Part shown: piece by piece, positions 17,543 to 27,585 of the stretch
How the letters are laid out: every line of letters begins with the position of its first letter
How positions within the stretch are numbered: the stretch's first letter is position 1
Assembly (NCBI RefSeq): GCF_018263855.1
Contig: NZ_CP073318.1
Span: 7,130,001-7,194,000, forward strand
DNA: 64,000 bases
Source: Kutzneria sp. CA-103260
Lineage (GTDB): Bacteria > Actinomycetota > Actinomycetes > Mycobacteriales > Pseudonocardiaceae
Reading direction: 5' to 3'
Program-made: the position numbers and the translations under genes
Notes under the pieces: generated by a model
Database searches by the model: none
Told to the model about the DNA's origin: nothing
What the model saw: the letters and a program-made list of their open reading frames with translations, nothing else

Positions 17543-18138
17543 CGGCGGATCACGTAGTACGCGGACAGGGCGAGCATGCCGCCCCCGCCGGCGAAGGCCA
17601 GCACCAGGAAGTTGCCGGGCACACCGGCCAGCACGCTGCCGGCCGCGGAGGCCAGCATCCACGCGCCGAGCACGTACTGCGAGACGTCCCGCCACAGCAT
17701 CGCGCCGGCCAGGTACATCAGCCCGACGACCAGCAGCGAGCTGGACGCCCACATCAGGCTGCTGACCTCCGGCGACACCTTCATCTGCTGCTGCAACGCG
17801 GACTGCACGACGGAGTTGGCCGCGAAGGCCAGCCCCCAGGCCGTGCCGTACATGGCGCCGATCGTGCGGGACGGGCCCCGCACCCCCCTCGAGGCCCGCA
17901 CCCCCAACACGATCGGCAACACCAGGGCGATCGCCGCGAACACCCCGAGCACCACGCCGGCCACCGCGGCCGGCACGACGCCCTGAAGAGCCAGGTACCA
18001 GCCGCCGAAACCCAGCAGGTAGGCCAAACCCCAGCCGAACGCGATCAGCTCCGGCCGAACCCCCCGGCGCCGGCGCATCTCGGCCCGCTGCCCCTCGATC
18101 AGGGCCAGCGACTCGGCCGGCGACAGCTCGCGCTCCAT
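17539..18138 (-). CDS. Six-helix membrane protein, first gene of the ABC exporter operon
   Basis: 199 residues from the ATG at 18138, preceded by a GGGGGGAAG ribosome site; an in-frame ATG further upstream sits inside the operator and is unlikely. After a charged N-terminus (SPAESLALIEGQRAEMRRRRG) there are about six hydrophobic helices, ending in VRPELIAFGW-type loops and a short YYVIRR tail. The protein resembles unnamed membrane proteins that accompany pfam13601 regulators and ABC-2 exporters. It may be a ligand-sensing or accessory subunit; no function is known. Its stop overlaps the regulator ATG (17539-17542). Confidence 0.75.
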   Translation of the reverse strand: MERELSPAESLALIEGQRAEMRRRRGVRPELIAFGWGLAYLLGFGGWYLALQGVVPAAVAGVVLGVFAAIALVLPIVLGVRASRGVRGPSRTIGAMYGTAWGLAFAANSVVQSALQQQMKVSPEVSSLMWASSSLLVVGLMYLAGAMLWRDVSQYVLGAWMLASAAGSVLAGVPGNFLVLAFAGGGGMLALSAYYVIRR

Positions 18139-18169
18139 CCGACTTCCCCCCTCTGGCGACCGCCCTTGA

Positions 18170-18186
18170 ACTTTGTAACACAAAGT
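18170..18186. promoter_or_regulatory. Operator palindrome of the ABC exporter operon
   Basis: ACTTTGT-AAC-ACAAAGT is a perfect 7-bp inverted repeat with a 3-nt centre, 31 bp before the first ATG of the operon. On the minus strand it overlaps a TTACAA -10-like hexamer with TTGCGG 16 nt upstream, so occupancy would block initiation. The winged-helix regulator encoded in the same operon is the obvious ligand. Confidence 0.75.
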
Positions 18187-18261
18187 ACCTCGCCCCGCAA
18201 AGATACGGGTCGGTGGGCTACCCTGTGATCACGGAGGGTCACCCGTGCGAGGGGAGAGCAC

Positions 18262-19491
18262 ATGCCGGACTTGCCGCTGGTTTCCGGTCCCGATTTCCCG
18301 ATCGGCATCTACTGGCCCCCGCCGCCGGAGGAGACCACCGCGCAGCGCTACCAGGAGATCGCCGCCGCCGGTGTCAACTTCCTGATCACCGGCAACTACC
18401 TGGACGACGGCGACATCATCGGCTGGTCGCTCAAGCAGGCCGACGCGGCCGGCCTGAAGGTGATCGTCTTCGAGGACACGCAACTGCTCAACCTCACCCG
18501 CTGGTTCGACATCAGCGACGACCGCTCGGTGCCGATGTCGATCACCATGGCCGACGGCGCGGAGCTGATCCGCCGGGCCGAGACCGTGTACGGGGTGCAC
18601 GGCTCGCTGGCCGGCTACAGCCTCTACGACGAGCCGGACTACGGGAAGTTCGCGACGGTGGGCAAGGCCTTCCAGCTGGTCCGACAGCAGGCCCCGAGCC
18701 GGCTGCCCTACGCCAACCTGCTGCCCGACCTGGGCCGCCCGGCCGGCGACTACCCCAACTACGTGGAGCAGTTCTGCCAGACCGTGCAGCCGGCGCTGCT
18801 GTCCTTCGACCGGTACCCGCTGCTGCCCGACGCCGGCTCGTTCGACACCGACTACTTCGGCAACTGGGTGGACATCCGCGACGCCGGGCTGAGACACAAC
18901 CTGCCGACCTGGACCTACATCCAGTCGGTGGGCACCAGCTGGTACCGCGTGCCGACCACGGCCGAGATGCTGTGGCTGATCAACGTCAGCCTGGCCTACG
19001 GCTGCAAGGGGATCCAGTACTTCACCTACTGGCAGCCGGATCCGGCCCGCGGCGAGGGCTTCCAGCCGGCGATGATGAACCTGGCCGGCCAGCAGACGGC
19101 GCTGTACCAGGGCGCGAAGATGATCAACACCACCTGGCTGAAGCAGGTCGGCCGGGAGCTCAAGCCGCTGGTGTCGGAGCGGACCGTGCACTACAACGAC
19201 CCGGCCGACCCGGCGAAGGTGATCCCGTTCAGTCCGGACGCCTACGTCGCCGACATCAACGGCGACCCGGTGATCCTGGGACAGTTCACCAGCGGCGCAC
19301 CGGGACGCTGGCTGCTGGTGACCAACCGGTCCTTCTCCTCCACCAGCCTGACCACGCTGACGTTCGGGCCGGCGGTGTCGGCGGTGACCCAGTTCGACCC
19401 GGGCACGCAGACCTACCGGCCGGTGCGCAGCAACACCTCGGTCTCGGTGATGCTGCCGGCCGGCGGCGCGGCGCTATACCGCGTTCAGTAG
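18262..19491 (+). CDS. TIM-barrel glycoside-hydrolase-like protein, family not assigned
   Basis: 409 residues without signal peptide. Residues ~10-310 read as an alternating beta/alpha barrel: FPIGIYWPPPPEET, GVNFLITGNY, GLKVIVFEDTQ, GSLAGYSLYDEPDYG, LLSFDRYPLLP, LPTWTYIQSVG, GCKGIQYFTYWQP. The acidic pair in YDEPDYG falls at the strand-4 position where clan GH-A enzymes carry the acid/base, but the NEP motif is not kept. The tail (~330-409) looks like a small beta-sandwich (GRWLLVTNRSF, AVSAVTQFDPGT, ALYRV) typical of GH C-terminal domains. It could be a cytosolic glycosidase or a non-catalytic relative. It converges with the SnoaL-like gene (18-nt overlap). Confidence 0.6.
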   Translation: MPDLPLVSGPDFPIGIYWPPPPEETTAQRYQEIAAAGVNFLITGNYLDDGDIIGWSLKQADAAGLKVIVFEDTQLLNLTRWFDISDDRSVPMSITMADGAELIRRAETVYGVHGSLAGYSLYDEPDYGKFATVGKAFQLVRQQAPSRLPYANLLPDLGRPAGDYPNYVEQFCQTVQPALLSFDRYPLLPDAGSFDTDYFGNWVDIRDAGLRHNLPTWTYIQSVGTSWYRVPTTAEMLWLINVSLAYGCKGIQYFTYWQPDPARGEGFQPAMMNLAGQQTALYQGAKMINTTWLKQVGRELKPLVSERTVHYNDPADPAKVIPFSPDAYVADINGDPVILGQFTSGAPGRWLLVTNRSFSSTSLTTLTFGPAVSAVTQFDPGTQTYRPVRSNTSVSVMLPAGGAALYRVQ

Positions 19492-20055
19492 CCAGGCCCG
19501 ACCCTCGCGGTAGAGCCGGGTCGTGGCCTCGTCGGCCAGGCCCGGCAGCCCCGGCCGCACCTGCTGGCCGTTGGCCTCCTGGAGATAGGCCAGATGACGG
19601 TAGCCGACCGGAAAGCGGTTGAGCCGCCCCGGGTCCAGGCTCAGCACGGCCGACGGGTCGACCGGATCCATCCGGTCTGTCTCATAGATCGGCTGGCGAT
19701 GCGTGATGCGCCAGTCGCCCTCATGGAGCGCGAAGAAGTCGTAGAACCGGCCCGTGCAGACCACATCCACCTCGGTGTCGTGCACGACGCCGCGCTGGGT
19801 GATGGTCATCTTGGTCTGGGCGACCGCCCGGCTCCCGGCCACGTCGGCCGCGGTGCCGCCGAGGAAGTGCAGAATCCGCACGCCGTCGGCGAAAGCCTTG
19901 CGGCTGGCCCGGATGAACTCCTCGTACGGGCCCTGGAACCAGGTGGCGCTCATCCAGCCGTCGGGATGCCAGAGTTCGGCGAACCGGTCCCAGTCGCCGG
20001 CGTCGCGGTAGAGGGCCCAGCGCTGTACCACCGCGGCGATCCGCTGCTCGTCCAT
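19474..20055 (-). CDS. SnoaL-like/NTF2-fold protein
   Basis: 193 residues. MDEQRIAAVVQRWALYRDAGDWDRFAELWHPDGWM is the standard entrance of the SnoaL_4/NTF2-like cone fold. TKMTITQRGVVHDTEVDVVCTGRFYDFF and WRITHRQPIYETDRMDPV supply the beta-sheet. Such proteins are small ligand-binding cyclases, isomerases, hydratases or polyketide/aromatic dehydrogenase partners; the pocket residues do not identify which. It is divergent from the IclR regulator 71 bp away, which suggests that regulator controls it. Its last codons overlap the convergent hydrolase-like gene. Confidence 0.75.
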   Translation of the reverse strand: MDEQRIAAVVQRWALYRDAGDWDRFAELWHPDGWMSATWFQGPYEEFIRASRKAFADGVRILHFLGGTAADVAGSRAVAQTKMTITQRGVVHDTEVDVVCTGRFYDFFALHEGDWRITHRQPIYETDRMDPVDPSAVLSLDPGRLNRFPVGYRHLAYLQEANGQQVRPGLPGLADEATTRLYREGRAWLLNAV

Positions 20056-20126
20056 GCCTCGACGCTAGGAGCGGCCGCCGAGTACGGTCGACATCGGACT
20101 TCCACCCCGTGAAAGGAACGTCGACA

Positions 20127-20873
20127 ATGGCCGAGGAGCCCCGGCGCAGCGTGGTGCGCAGGCTGCTCAGCGTCCTGGCCACCTTCGACGCCGCCACGCC
20201 GACCCAGTCGCTGACCGAGATCGCCGCCCGCACCGACCTGCCGCTGCCCACCGCGCACCGGTTCCTGGCCGAGCTGACCACCGGCGGCTGGCTGGAGCGG
20301 CTGCCCGACGGGCGGTACCGGGTGGGGCTGCGGCTGTGGAAGCTGGGCACGCTCGCGCCGAGCTACCGCAACCTGCGCGAGCTGGCCCTGCCGTACATGC
20401 AGGACCTGCACACCGCGACCCGGGAGAACATCCAGCTGGCCGTGCTCGACGGCGGCACCGCGCTGTGCGTGGAGAACATCAACAGCGTCCGGTCGGTGCC
20501 GACCAGGACCCGCATCGGCGGCCGGCTTCCGCTGCACGCCACCGGGGTCGGCAAGGTGCTGCTGGCCGCGGCCGGCGTGGACCTGCTCACCACGTTGTCG
20601 GAGAAGGGACTTCGCCGCTTCACCCGGTACACCATCATCGAACCCGGGCGGCTGTCCCGGACCCTGGACACCGTGCGGGACGAGCAGGTCGCCTTCTCCC
20701 GCGAGGAGATGACGCTCGGGGCCTGCTCGGTCGCCTCGCCCGTGACCACCGACGCCGGCGCGGTGGTGGCCGCCGTGTCGATCGTCGCCCACTCGTCGGT
20801 GGACATCGACCGGCTGGCCTTCGCGGTGCGCACGGCCGCCAGCGGCATCTCCCGCCAGACCAAGCTGCTGTAG
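20127..20873 (+). CDS. IclR-family transcriptional regulator
   Basis: 248 residues from the ATG at 20127 with AAAGGAA upstream; an in-frame GTG at 20109 is inside that ribosome site and less likely. The N-terminal winged HTH runs VRRLLSVLATF...LTEIAARTDLPLPTAHRFLAEL. The effector domain shows the IclR pattern RENIQLAVLDGGTALCVENI, LPLHATGVGKVLLA, and C-terminal CSVASPVTTDAGAVVAAVSI. It faces the SnoaL-like gene divergently. An imperfect repeat TTCCAC-CCC-GTGAAA (20100-20114) lies between them as a possible operator. Confidence 0.9.
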   Translation: MAEEPRRSVVRRLLSVLATFDAATPTQSLTEIAARTDLPLPTAHRFLAELTTGGWLERLPDGRYRVGLRLWKLGTLAPSYRNLRELALPYMQDLHTATRENIQLAVLDGGTALCVENINSVRSVPTRTRIGGRLPLHATGVGKVLLAAAGVDLLTTLSEKGLRRFTRYTIIEPGRLSRTLDTVRDEQVAFSREEMTLGACSVASPVTTDAGAVVAAVSIVAHSSVDIDRLAFAVRTAASGISRQTKLL

Positions 20874-20879
20874 CTCCTG

Positions 20880-21512
20880 CTACTTCTGGGCGAGCACGTG
20901 CCCCTGCGGCGTCTTCTCCCGGCCTTCGGGCTGACGGACGATCGTCGCCTTCACCGTGAATCCGGCCTCGGTCAGCAGTTTCTCGACATCGTCGGGCCGC
21001 TGGCGATACCAGTCGAGGTCGACCTGCCGTTCCCCGACCACGTCTCGGTGGATGTGCTCGTCGCCGATCTGGAAGCCCAGCATCAGCGTGCCGCCCGGCT
21101 TCAGGGCCCGGTGGAACTCGGCGAACAGTTGCGGCCGCAGGTCCCAGGGGATGTGGATGATCGAGTAGCTGGCCATCAGGCCGCCGAGGCCGCCGTCCGG
21201 CACGTCCAGGGCCAGCATGTCCCCCACCTCGAAGCCCAGGTACGGGTAGCGCTGCTGGGCCTGCCGGACCATGCCCGGCGACAGGTCGATGCCGTAGGCG
21301 TCCAGGCCCAGGCCGTGCAGCAGCTCGGTCAGCCAGCCGAAGGCGCAGCCCACGTCGGCCACCGGTCCACCGCCGCCGGCCCGGACCAGGTCGGCGAAGG
21401 CCGCGTAGCCGGCGCCGTCGATCGGGTTGAGCTCCCAGTCCGGGAACATGTCCTCGTAGCCCGGCGCCAGGGCGTCGTACGAGTCGCGGGTGGTCTCCCG
21501 GAAATCCCCCAT
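20880..21512 (-). CDS. Class I SAM-dependent methyltransferase
   Basis: 210 residues. Motif I is VADVGCAFGWLTELL (residues ~51-65), motif II acidic loop GLDAYGIDLSPGMV, motif III region FEVGDMLALDVPDGG, followed by MASYSIIHIPWD and the post-motif LKPGGTLMLGF. These are the small-molecule methyltransferase features of the UbiE/Methyltransf_11 class. The usual second glycine of motif I is replaced by Ala-Phe (GCAFG), a mild variation. There are no operon partners; it converges on the IclR gene with a 6-bp gap. Substrate unknown. Confidence 0.85.
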   Translation of the reverse strand: MGDFRETTRDSYDALAPGYEDMFPDWELNPIDGAGYAAFADLVRAGGGGPVADVGCAFGWLTELLHGLGLDAYGIDLSPGMVRQAQQRYPYLGFEVGDMLALDVPDGGLGGLMASYSIIHIPWDLRPQLFAEFHRALKPGGTLMLGFQIGDEHIHRDVVGERQVDLDWYRQRPDDVEKLLTEAGFTVKATIVRQPEGREKTPQGHVLAQK

Positions 21513-21553
21513 GATCCCACCTTAGCCCGCTGAACGTGACCGGCCGCGTGGCA

Positions 21554-21582
21554 TTGACCACGGGCGGTGAGATTGCGAGGAT
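21554..21582 (+). promoter_or_regulatory. Promoter of the GH79-like gene
   Basis: TTGACC (21554-21559), 17-nt spacer, GAGGAT (21577-21582). The expected transcription start lies about 36 nt before the ATG at 21625, which has a CGGAGG ribosome site. The -10 is weak. Confidence 0.4.
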
Positions 21583-21624
21583 GACGCCTGCCTCCGCCAG
21601 AGTGACGCTTCCGGAGGTGTACCC

Positions 21625-22974
21625 ATGATCCGGTTCCCAGCGCTGCTGGGCTCGGTGGCACTGGCCGTGACCTGCCTGGCGACCGCGCCCGCGGCCCAGG
21701 CGGCGGCCGGGCCGGCGGTGACGGTCGGCCCGGCCGCGGGCGGCCACGTCGGCCAGGAGTTCGCCGGCTTCAGCTACGAGAAGGACCGCGTCGGCGCGGG
21801 CATGTTCGACGCCAAGGACACCGACCTGGTGCGGCTGTTCCGGCTGCTCGGCCCGAGTTCGCTGCGCATCGGCGGCAACCTGGTCGACATGACGCCCTGG
21901 AACCCGAACGGGGCCGGCGGCTCGGCCACCGAGGTGGCCCCGGCCGACGTGACCAAACTGGCCGCCTTCGTCAAGGCCACCGGCTGGAAGGTGATCTACG
22001 GGATCAACCTGAAGACCAACACGGCGGCCAACGCGGCCAACGAGGCGGCCTTCGCGACCAAGGCGCTGGGCAGCAGCCTGGAGGCGTTCGAGATCGGCAA
22101 CGAGCCGAACTTCTACCGCACCGAAGCCACCTACGAGGCCTCGTACGAGCAGTTCGTGTCGGCCATCCGGGCCCAGTTGCCCAAGGCCGTGTTCGACGGC
22201 CCGGGCGTGACCAACGGGCAGAACGCGTGGCTGGCCCCGTTCTCGGCCAAGGAGAAGGCCAACGGCCTGAACATCGTCACCATGCACAGCTACATCGGCG
22301 ACCAGACCACCGGCACCATCGCCGGCATGCTGGCCTCCAACGGCAAGGGCTACGAGGACAAGGACGAGACGGCGCTGCAGAACGCCAAGGCGGCCAGCCA
22401 ACTCCCGCAGTGGCGGATGAGCGAGGCCAACTCCTACTACCACGGCGGCACCGCCGGGGTGAGCAACGTGCAGGCGGCTTCCCTGTGGTCACTGGAGTTC
22501 ATGTACGGCATCGCCGCGCACAACGGTGACGGCGTGAACTTCCACGGCGGCACCTCCACCCAGTTCCCGCTGAACTACTCGCCGATCGCCTACAACGGCC
22601 TGACTCCCGTTGGCGTGCAAGGCGTGTTCTACGGCGAGCTGCTGTGGTCCCTGGCCGGCACCGGCGCGCTGCACCCGGCGACCGTCACCGGCGCCACCGA
22701 CGTGACGGCGTGGGGCATCGGCAACAACGTCATCATCGACAACAAGGGCACGTCGGCCCAGACCTTCACGGTCACCTTGAGCTCGGCGGCGCTCATGGGC
22801 AGCGAGTACGTGCTGACCGCGCCCTCGCTCGACTCCACGGCGATCACCCTCGCCGGCTCGGGCGTGGACGGGCACGGCACGTTCCACCCGGCGCCGAAAC
22901 TGGTACGGGTGCACGGCAAGCAGGCCACCATCACCGTACCGGCCGGCAGCGCCGCCCTCCTGAAGACGCACTGA
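21625..22974 (+). CDS. Secreted GH79-like glycoside hydrolase
   Basis: 449 residues. A signal peptide (MIRFPALLGSVALAVTCLAT, cleavage after AQA near 27) sends it out of the cell. Barrel landmarks of family 79 follow: FAGFSYEKDR, SLRIGGNLVDMTPW, YGINLKTNT, and EIGNEPNF, where the Glu near residue 159 is the acid/base. MSEANSYYHGG has Glu near 266 as the probable nucleophile. The last ~100 residues form the beta-sandwich GH79 C-terminal domain. GH79 enzymes cleave beta-glucuronides or 4-O-methyl-glucuronides, for example from plant cell-wall arabinogalactan, so saprophytic polysaccharide use is likely. It is followed directly by a 30-bp tandem repeat. Confidence 0.85.
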   Translation: MIRFPALLGSVALAVTCLATAPAAQAAAGPAVTVGPAAGGHVGQEFAGFSYEKDRVGAGMFDAKDTDLVRLFRLLGPSSLRIGGNLVDMTPWNPNGAGGSATEVAPADVTKLAAFVKATGWKVIYGINLKTNTAANAANEAAFATKALGSSLEAFEIGNEPNFYRTEATYEASYEQFVSAIRAQLPKAVFDGPGVTNGQNAWLAPFSAKEKANGLNIVTMHSYIGDQTTGTIAGMLASNGKGYEDKDETALQNAKAASQLPQWRMSEANSYYHGGTAGVSNVQAASLWSLEFMYGIAAHNGDGVNFHGGTSTQFPLNYSPIAYNGLTPVGVQGVFYGELLWSLAGTGALHPATVTGATDVTAWGIGNNVIIDNKGTSAQTFTVTLSSAALMGSEYVLTAPSLDSTAITLAGSGVDGHGTFHPAPKLVRVHGKQATITVPAGSAALLKTH

Positions 22975-22980
22975 TTGATG

Positions 22981-23062
22981 CCACATGTGCGCCACATGTG
23001 GGCCCAGAAGCCACGTGTGGCGCACATGTGGGCTCATTAGCCACATGTGGCGCACATGAGCC
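22981..23062. repeat. 30-bp tandem repeat, 2.7 copies, with internal palindromes
   Basis: Copies begin at 22981, 23011 and 23041, each opening with CCACATGTG or CCACGTGTG and containing a second CACATGTG block (CACATGAG in the partial third copy). CCACATGTG is itself largely self-complementary, so the RNA can form several alternative hairpins. It occupies the entire gap between two convergent genes (stops at 22974 and 23077). A bidirectional terminator is the likely role. Confidence 0.75.
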
Positions 23063-23076
23063 GGAAAAGAGGGGGT

Positions 23077-23964
23077 TTAGGCAAGGGCCTCGCGGATGGT
23101 GTCGCGGAGCCAGCGTTGGGCGGGGTCGGCGTCGAGGCGGGCGTGCCAGCACATGCTGACCTCGACCTCCGGCAGCCCGCCGGGGATGGGCACCGCCCGC
23201 ACGCCCAGGGTCTCGCCGTACAGGTCGACCAACCGCTCCGGCACCAGGCCGATGTAGTGGCTGGACGCCACCAGGTGCATGGCGATGACCGAGGTGGGCA
23301 CGACGGCAGCCACATGTCGTTGCAGGCCAGCGGATTCCAGCACGTCGTCGAGCGGACCGCGGGCCCGGCCCCGGCGCGAGGCGGAGACGTGGGGATGCCG
23401 GCAGAGCTGGGCCAGCGTCGGCCGCCGGGCCAGCGGGACGTCGGCGCGGACAACGCCGATCAGGCGCTCCCGGTACAGCGGGGCGCTGCGCAGGTCAGGA
23501 CCGAGGTCGTCGACGGCGCCGATGTCCAGGTCGATTGTGCCGTTGCGCAGGGCCTCGGGGCTCTCGGTGCCCTCGGCGACGAAGCGCAGCACCACCCCGG
23601 GCGCGACGGCGGCGACGGCCTCGACGACCACCGTGACCAGGGTGACGGCGACGCCGTCGTTGATGCGAATGGTGAAGGTGCGCTGGAGATCGGCCGGGGA
23701 GAGTTCGCGGTCGGCGCTGATCAGGGCGGACGCCTCGTCGAGCAGCGACCGCACCCGGGGCGCGGTGCGCAGCGCGAACGGCGTGGGGGCCATGCCGCGG
23801 CCGGCCCGCACCAGGATCGGGTCGTTCATGGCCCGTCGCAGCCGACCGAGCGCCCGGCTGGTGGCCGGAATCGACAGGTGAAGGCGCTCGGCCGCGGCCG
23901 TGACGCTGCCGTCCTGGAGCAGGGCGTCGAACACCCGCAACAGGTTCAGGTCCAGCTGCTCCAT
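23077..23964 (-). CDS. LysR-family transcriptional regulator
   Basis: 295 residues. The N-terminal HTH reads DLNLLRVFDALLQDGSVTAA, then ERLHLSIPATSRALGRLRRA, the LysR signature. The co-inducer domain follows from ~90, with FTIRINDGVAVTLV, LDIGAVDDLGPDLRSAPLY and IGLVPERLVDLYGETLGVRAVPIP. The length is standard. It is divergent from the SDR/propeller pair, with a palindrome touching its start codon, so it probably regulates both itself and those genes. Confidence 0.9.
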   Translation of the reverse strand: MEQLDLNLLRVFDALLQDGSVTAAAERLHLSIPATSRALGRLRRAMNDPILVRAGRGMAPTPFALRTAPRVRSLLDEASALISADRELSPADLQRTFTIRINDGVAVTLVTVVVEAVAAVAPGVVLRFVAEGTESPEALRNGTIDLDIGAVDDLGPDLRSAPLYRERLIGVVRADVPLARRPTLAQLCRHPHVSASRRGRARGPLDDVLESAGLQRHVAAVVPTSVIAMHLVASSHYIGLVPERLVDLYGETLGVRAVPIPGGLPEVEVSMCWHARLDADPAQRWLRDTIREALA

Positions 23965-23983
23965 AGTTGCATTGTACGCAACT
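23965..23983. promoter_or_regulatory. Palindromic operator at the LysR/SDR divergent promoter
   Basis: AGTTGC-ATTGTAC-GCAACT, a perfect 6-bp inverted repeat with 7-nt centre. It abuts the LysR ATG and is about 80 bp before the SDR start. Length and position fit a LysR-type or repressor site. Confidence 0.55.
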
Positions 23984-24062
23984 CTGCCTTGCCGAACTTG
24001 CGTGGCACGATCGTCCCGAGCATCCCTAGCGTTGGTGTCACATCAACGAGGGAGCAAACACG

Positions 24063-24938
24063 ATGCATGTGTTCATTACGGGAGCGACCGGCTGGATCGG
24101 CACGGCGGTCGTGGACCAGCTGCTCGAAGCCGGCCACGAGGTCACCGGCCTGGCCCGCTCCGACTCCTCCGCCGCGGTGTTGACCGGCAAGGGCGCGAAG
24201 GTCCAGCGGGGCGACCTCGACGACCTGGACAGCCTGCGGGCCGGTGCGGACGCCGCCGAGGCAGTGATCCACCTGGCCAACAAGCACGACTTCTCCGACC
24301 ACGCGGCGACCAACGCCGCCGAGCGGGCCGCCGTGCAGGCCCTCGGCGACGCCCTGGCCGGCTCGCACCGGCGGTTCGTCGTCGCCTCCGGCCTGGCCTT
24401 CATCGCGCCCGGCCGGGTCGCCACCGAGCTGGACAAGTCTCCGTTCCACGGCGTCGGCTCGATGCGCGGCGGCAGCGAGAACCTGGCCCTGGAGTTCGTG
24501 GACCAGGGTGTCGACACGGTCATCACCCGATTCGCTCCGACCGTGCACGGCGCGGGCGACCGCTGGTTCCTCGCCGCGCTGGTGTCCATCGCCCGGGACA
24601 AGGGCGTCTCGGCGTACGTCGCCGAGGGCGCCAACCGCTGGTCGGCGGTGCACGTCGCGGACGCCGGCCGGGCCGTGCGGCTGGCCGTGGAGAAGCCGGT
24701 TCCGGCCGGCACGATCCTGCACGCCGTGGCCGAGACCGAGATCCCGACCCGGGACATCGCCGAGGCCGTCGGCCGTGGGCTCGGTCTGCCGGTCGAGTCG
24801 GCCCCCGAGGAGCACTTCGGCTGGGTGGGCTCGTTCTTCGGCACCGAGATGTCGGCGTCCAACCACGCCACCCGCACGCTGCTGGACTGGACGCCGACCG
24901 GCCCCGGCCTGTTCGACGACCTCGTCTCCTATTTCTGA
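24063..24938 (+). CDS. Extended/atypical SDR NAD(P)-dependent oxidoreductase
   Basis: 291 residues. The Rossmann dinucleotide motif TGATGWIG is at residues 6-13, followed by the NADP-type basic residue in GLARSDSS. DLDDLDSLRAGADAAEAVIHLANKHD supplies the acidic strand and the NAG-equivalent position. The usual SDR YxxxK is not obvious; the equivalent region is SPFHGVGSMRGGSENLALEF, so it fits the atypical SDR5-like group. It is the first gene after the divergent LysR, and the propeller gene follows 15 nt later. The reaction is unknown; oxidation or reduction of a small carbonyl compound is the family expectation. Confidence 0.8.
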   Translation: MHVFITGATGWIGTAVVDQLLEAGHEVTGLARSDSSAAVLTGKGAKVQRGDLDDLDSLRAGADAAEAVIHLANKHDFSDHAATNAAERAAVQALGDALAGSHRRFVVASGLAFIAPGRVATELDKSPFHGVGSMRGGSENLALEFVDQGVDTVITRFAPTVHGAGDRWFLAALVSIARDKGVSAYVAEGANRWSAVHVADAGRAVRLAVEKPVPAGTILHAVAETEIPTRDIAEAVGRGLGLPVESAPEEHFGWVGSFFGTEMSASNHATRTLLDWTPTGPGLFDDLVSYF

Positions 24939-24953
24939 CAAGGAGTTCTCGCC

Positions 24954-25975
24954 ATGCCTCGCACCGGTGACCAACTGGCGGTGGTCAGCCAGAGCGGCCC
25001 CACCGTGACCCTGTTCGACGCCGTCGACCACGGCGTGCGGACGGTGCTGACGCTGCCGGCCGAGCCGCACGAGCTGCTGTTCGACGCCGAGCACCGAATG
25101 TTGTTCTGCACCAGCACTTATCACGCCGGCTACTACGACGCCAACGACGGCCGCAACCACCTGCTGACGGTGATCGACCCGGACGCCGGGCGGATCGTCG
25201 AGGTGCTGGACCTGTCCCCCGAGCACGGCCCACACGGGCTGGCGCTCGACCCGGCCCGCCGGCTGCTCTACGTCAGTGTCGAGGCCGGGCCGGCCGGCCC
25301 GGGCGGGGTTGTCGTGGTGGACACGGAGACCCGCCGCGTGGTGCGCCGGATCGACACGCTGGCCCCGGGCCCGCACTGGTTCGCCATCGGCCCGGACGGC
25401 GTCCTCGGTTACGCCAGCAACAAGGAGGCCCCGTACATCACCGTGGTCGAGCTGGCCACCGGCGTGCTGGTCGACAAGATCGCCGTGCCGGGCGGCGAGG
25501 GCATCTCGGTGAGCCCGGACGGCTCGATGGTGGCCGTGGCCGCGCCGAAGGCCGCCCACGCCGGCGAACCCGGCAAGGAGCCGGGAGTGCGGCTGATCGA
25601 CACCCGCACCGGCACGATCGTTCGGACCCTGCCGACCGAGCGGGCCGTGATCCCGGTGCACTGGACGTCCACCGGTTTGCTGCTGGCCGGCGAGCTCGGG
25701 CCCAACGGCGTGGTATTCGAGCAGTCCGACCAGCCCGATGGCCGGCTGGTGGTGTGGGCCGGGCCGTCGCCGGCCAGCGTCGAACCGGTCGGCTCGGTGT
25801 CGGTGGGCTCGTGCCCGATCACCTGTGCGTCCGCACCGGACGGCGAGCGGGCCTATCTGGCAGGCATCTTCAGCTCCACGGTGAGCGTGGTCGACCTGAC
25901 TGTGCCGACCACGCCCACCGTGTTGGAGACGCTGACCATCCCGCGCGCCAAGCAGGCCGGCGCGCACGGGCTCGC

Positions 25976-25997
<22 letters not shown>
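24954..25997 (+). CDS. YncE/lactonase-like beta-propeller protein
   Basis: 347 residues, with an AAGGAG ribosome site. Repeating GLALDPARRLLYVSVEAG, GPHWFAIGPDGVLGYAS, GISVSPDGSMVAVAA and CASAPDGERAYLAGIFSS units mark a six- or seven-bladed propeller of the YncE/6-phosphogluconolactonase-like superfamily (YVTN-type repeats). No signal peptide is present. Co-transcription with an SDR and control by LysR suggest a lactone-hydrolysing partner for a dehydrogenase product, an inference from context. Its stop lies inside the convergent ABC-F gene (22-nt overlap). Confidence 0.75.
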
Positions 25998-27574
<1,577 letters not shown>

Positions 27575-27585
27575 GGTGTTTCCCC

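Noticed and set aside
20100..20114. TTCCAC-CCC-GTGAAA as IclR operator
   Set aside because: One mismatch in six and overlap with the ribosome site of the IclR gene; not enough to list as a site.
22981..23062. CRISPR-like array
   Set aside because: The 30-bp units are contiguous with no unique spacers, and no cas gene is near.
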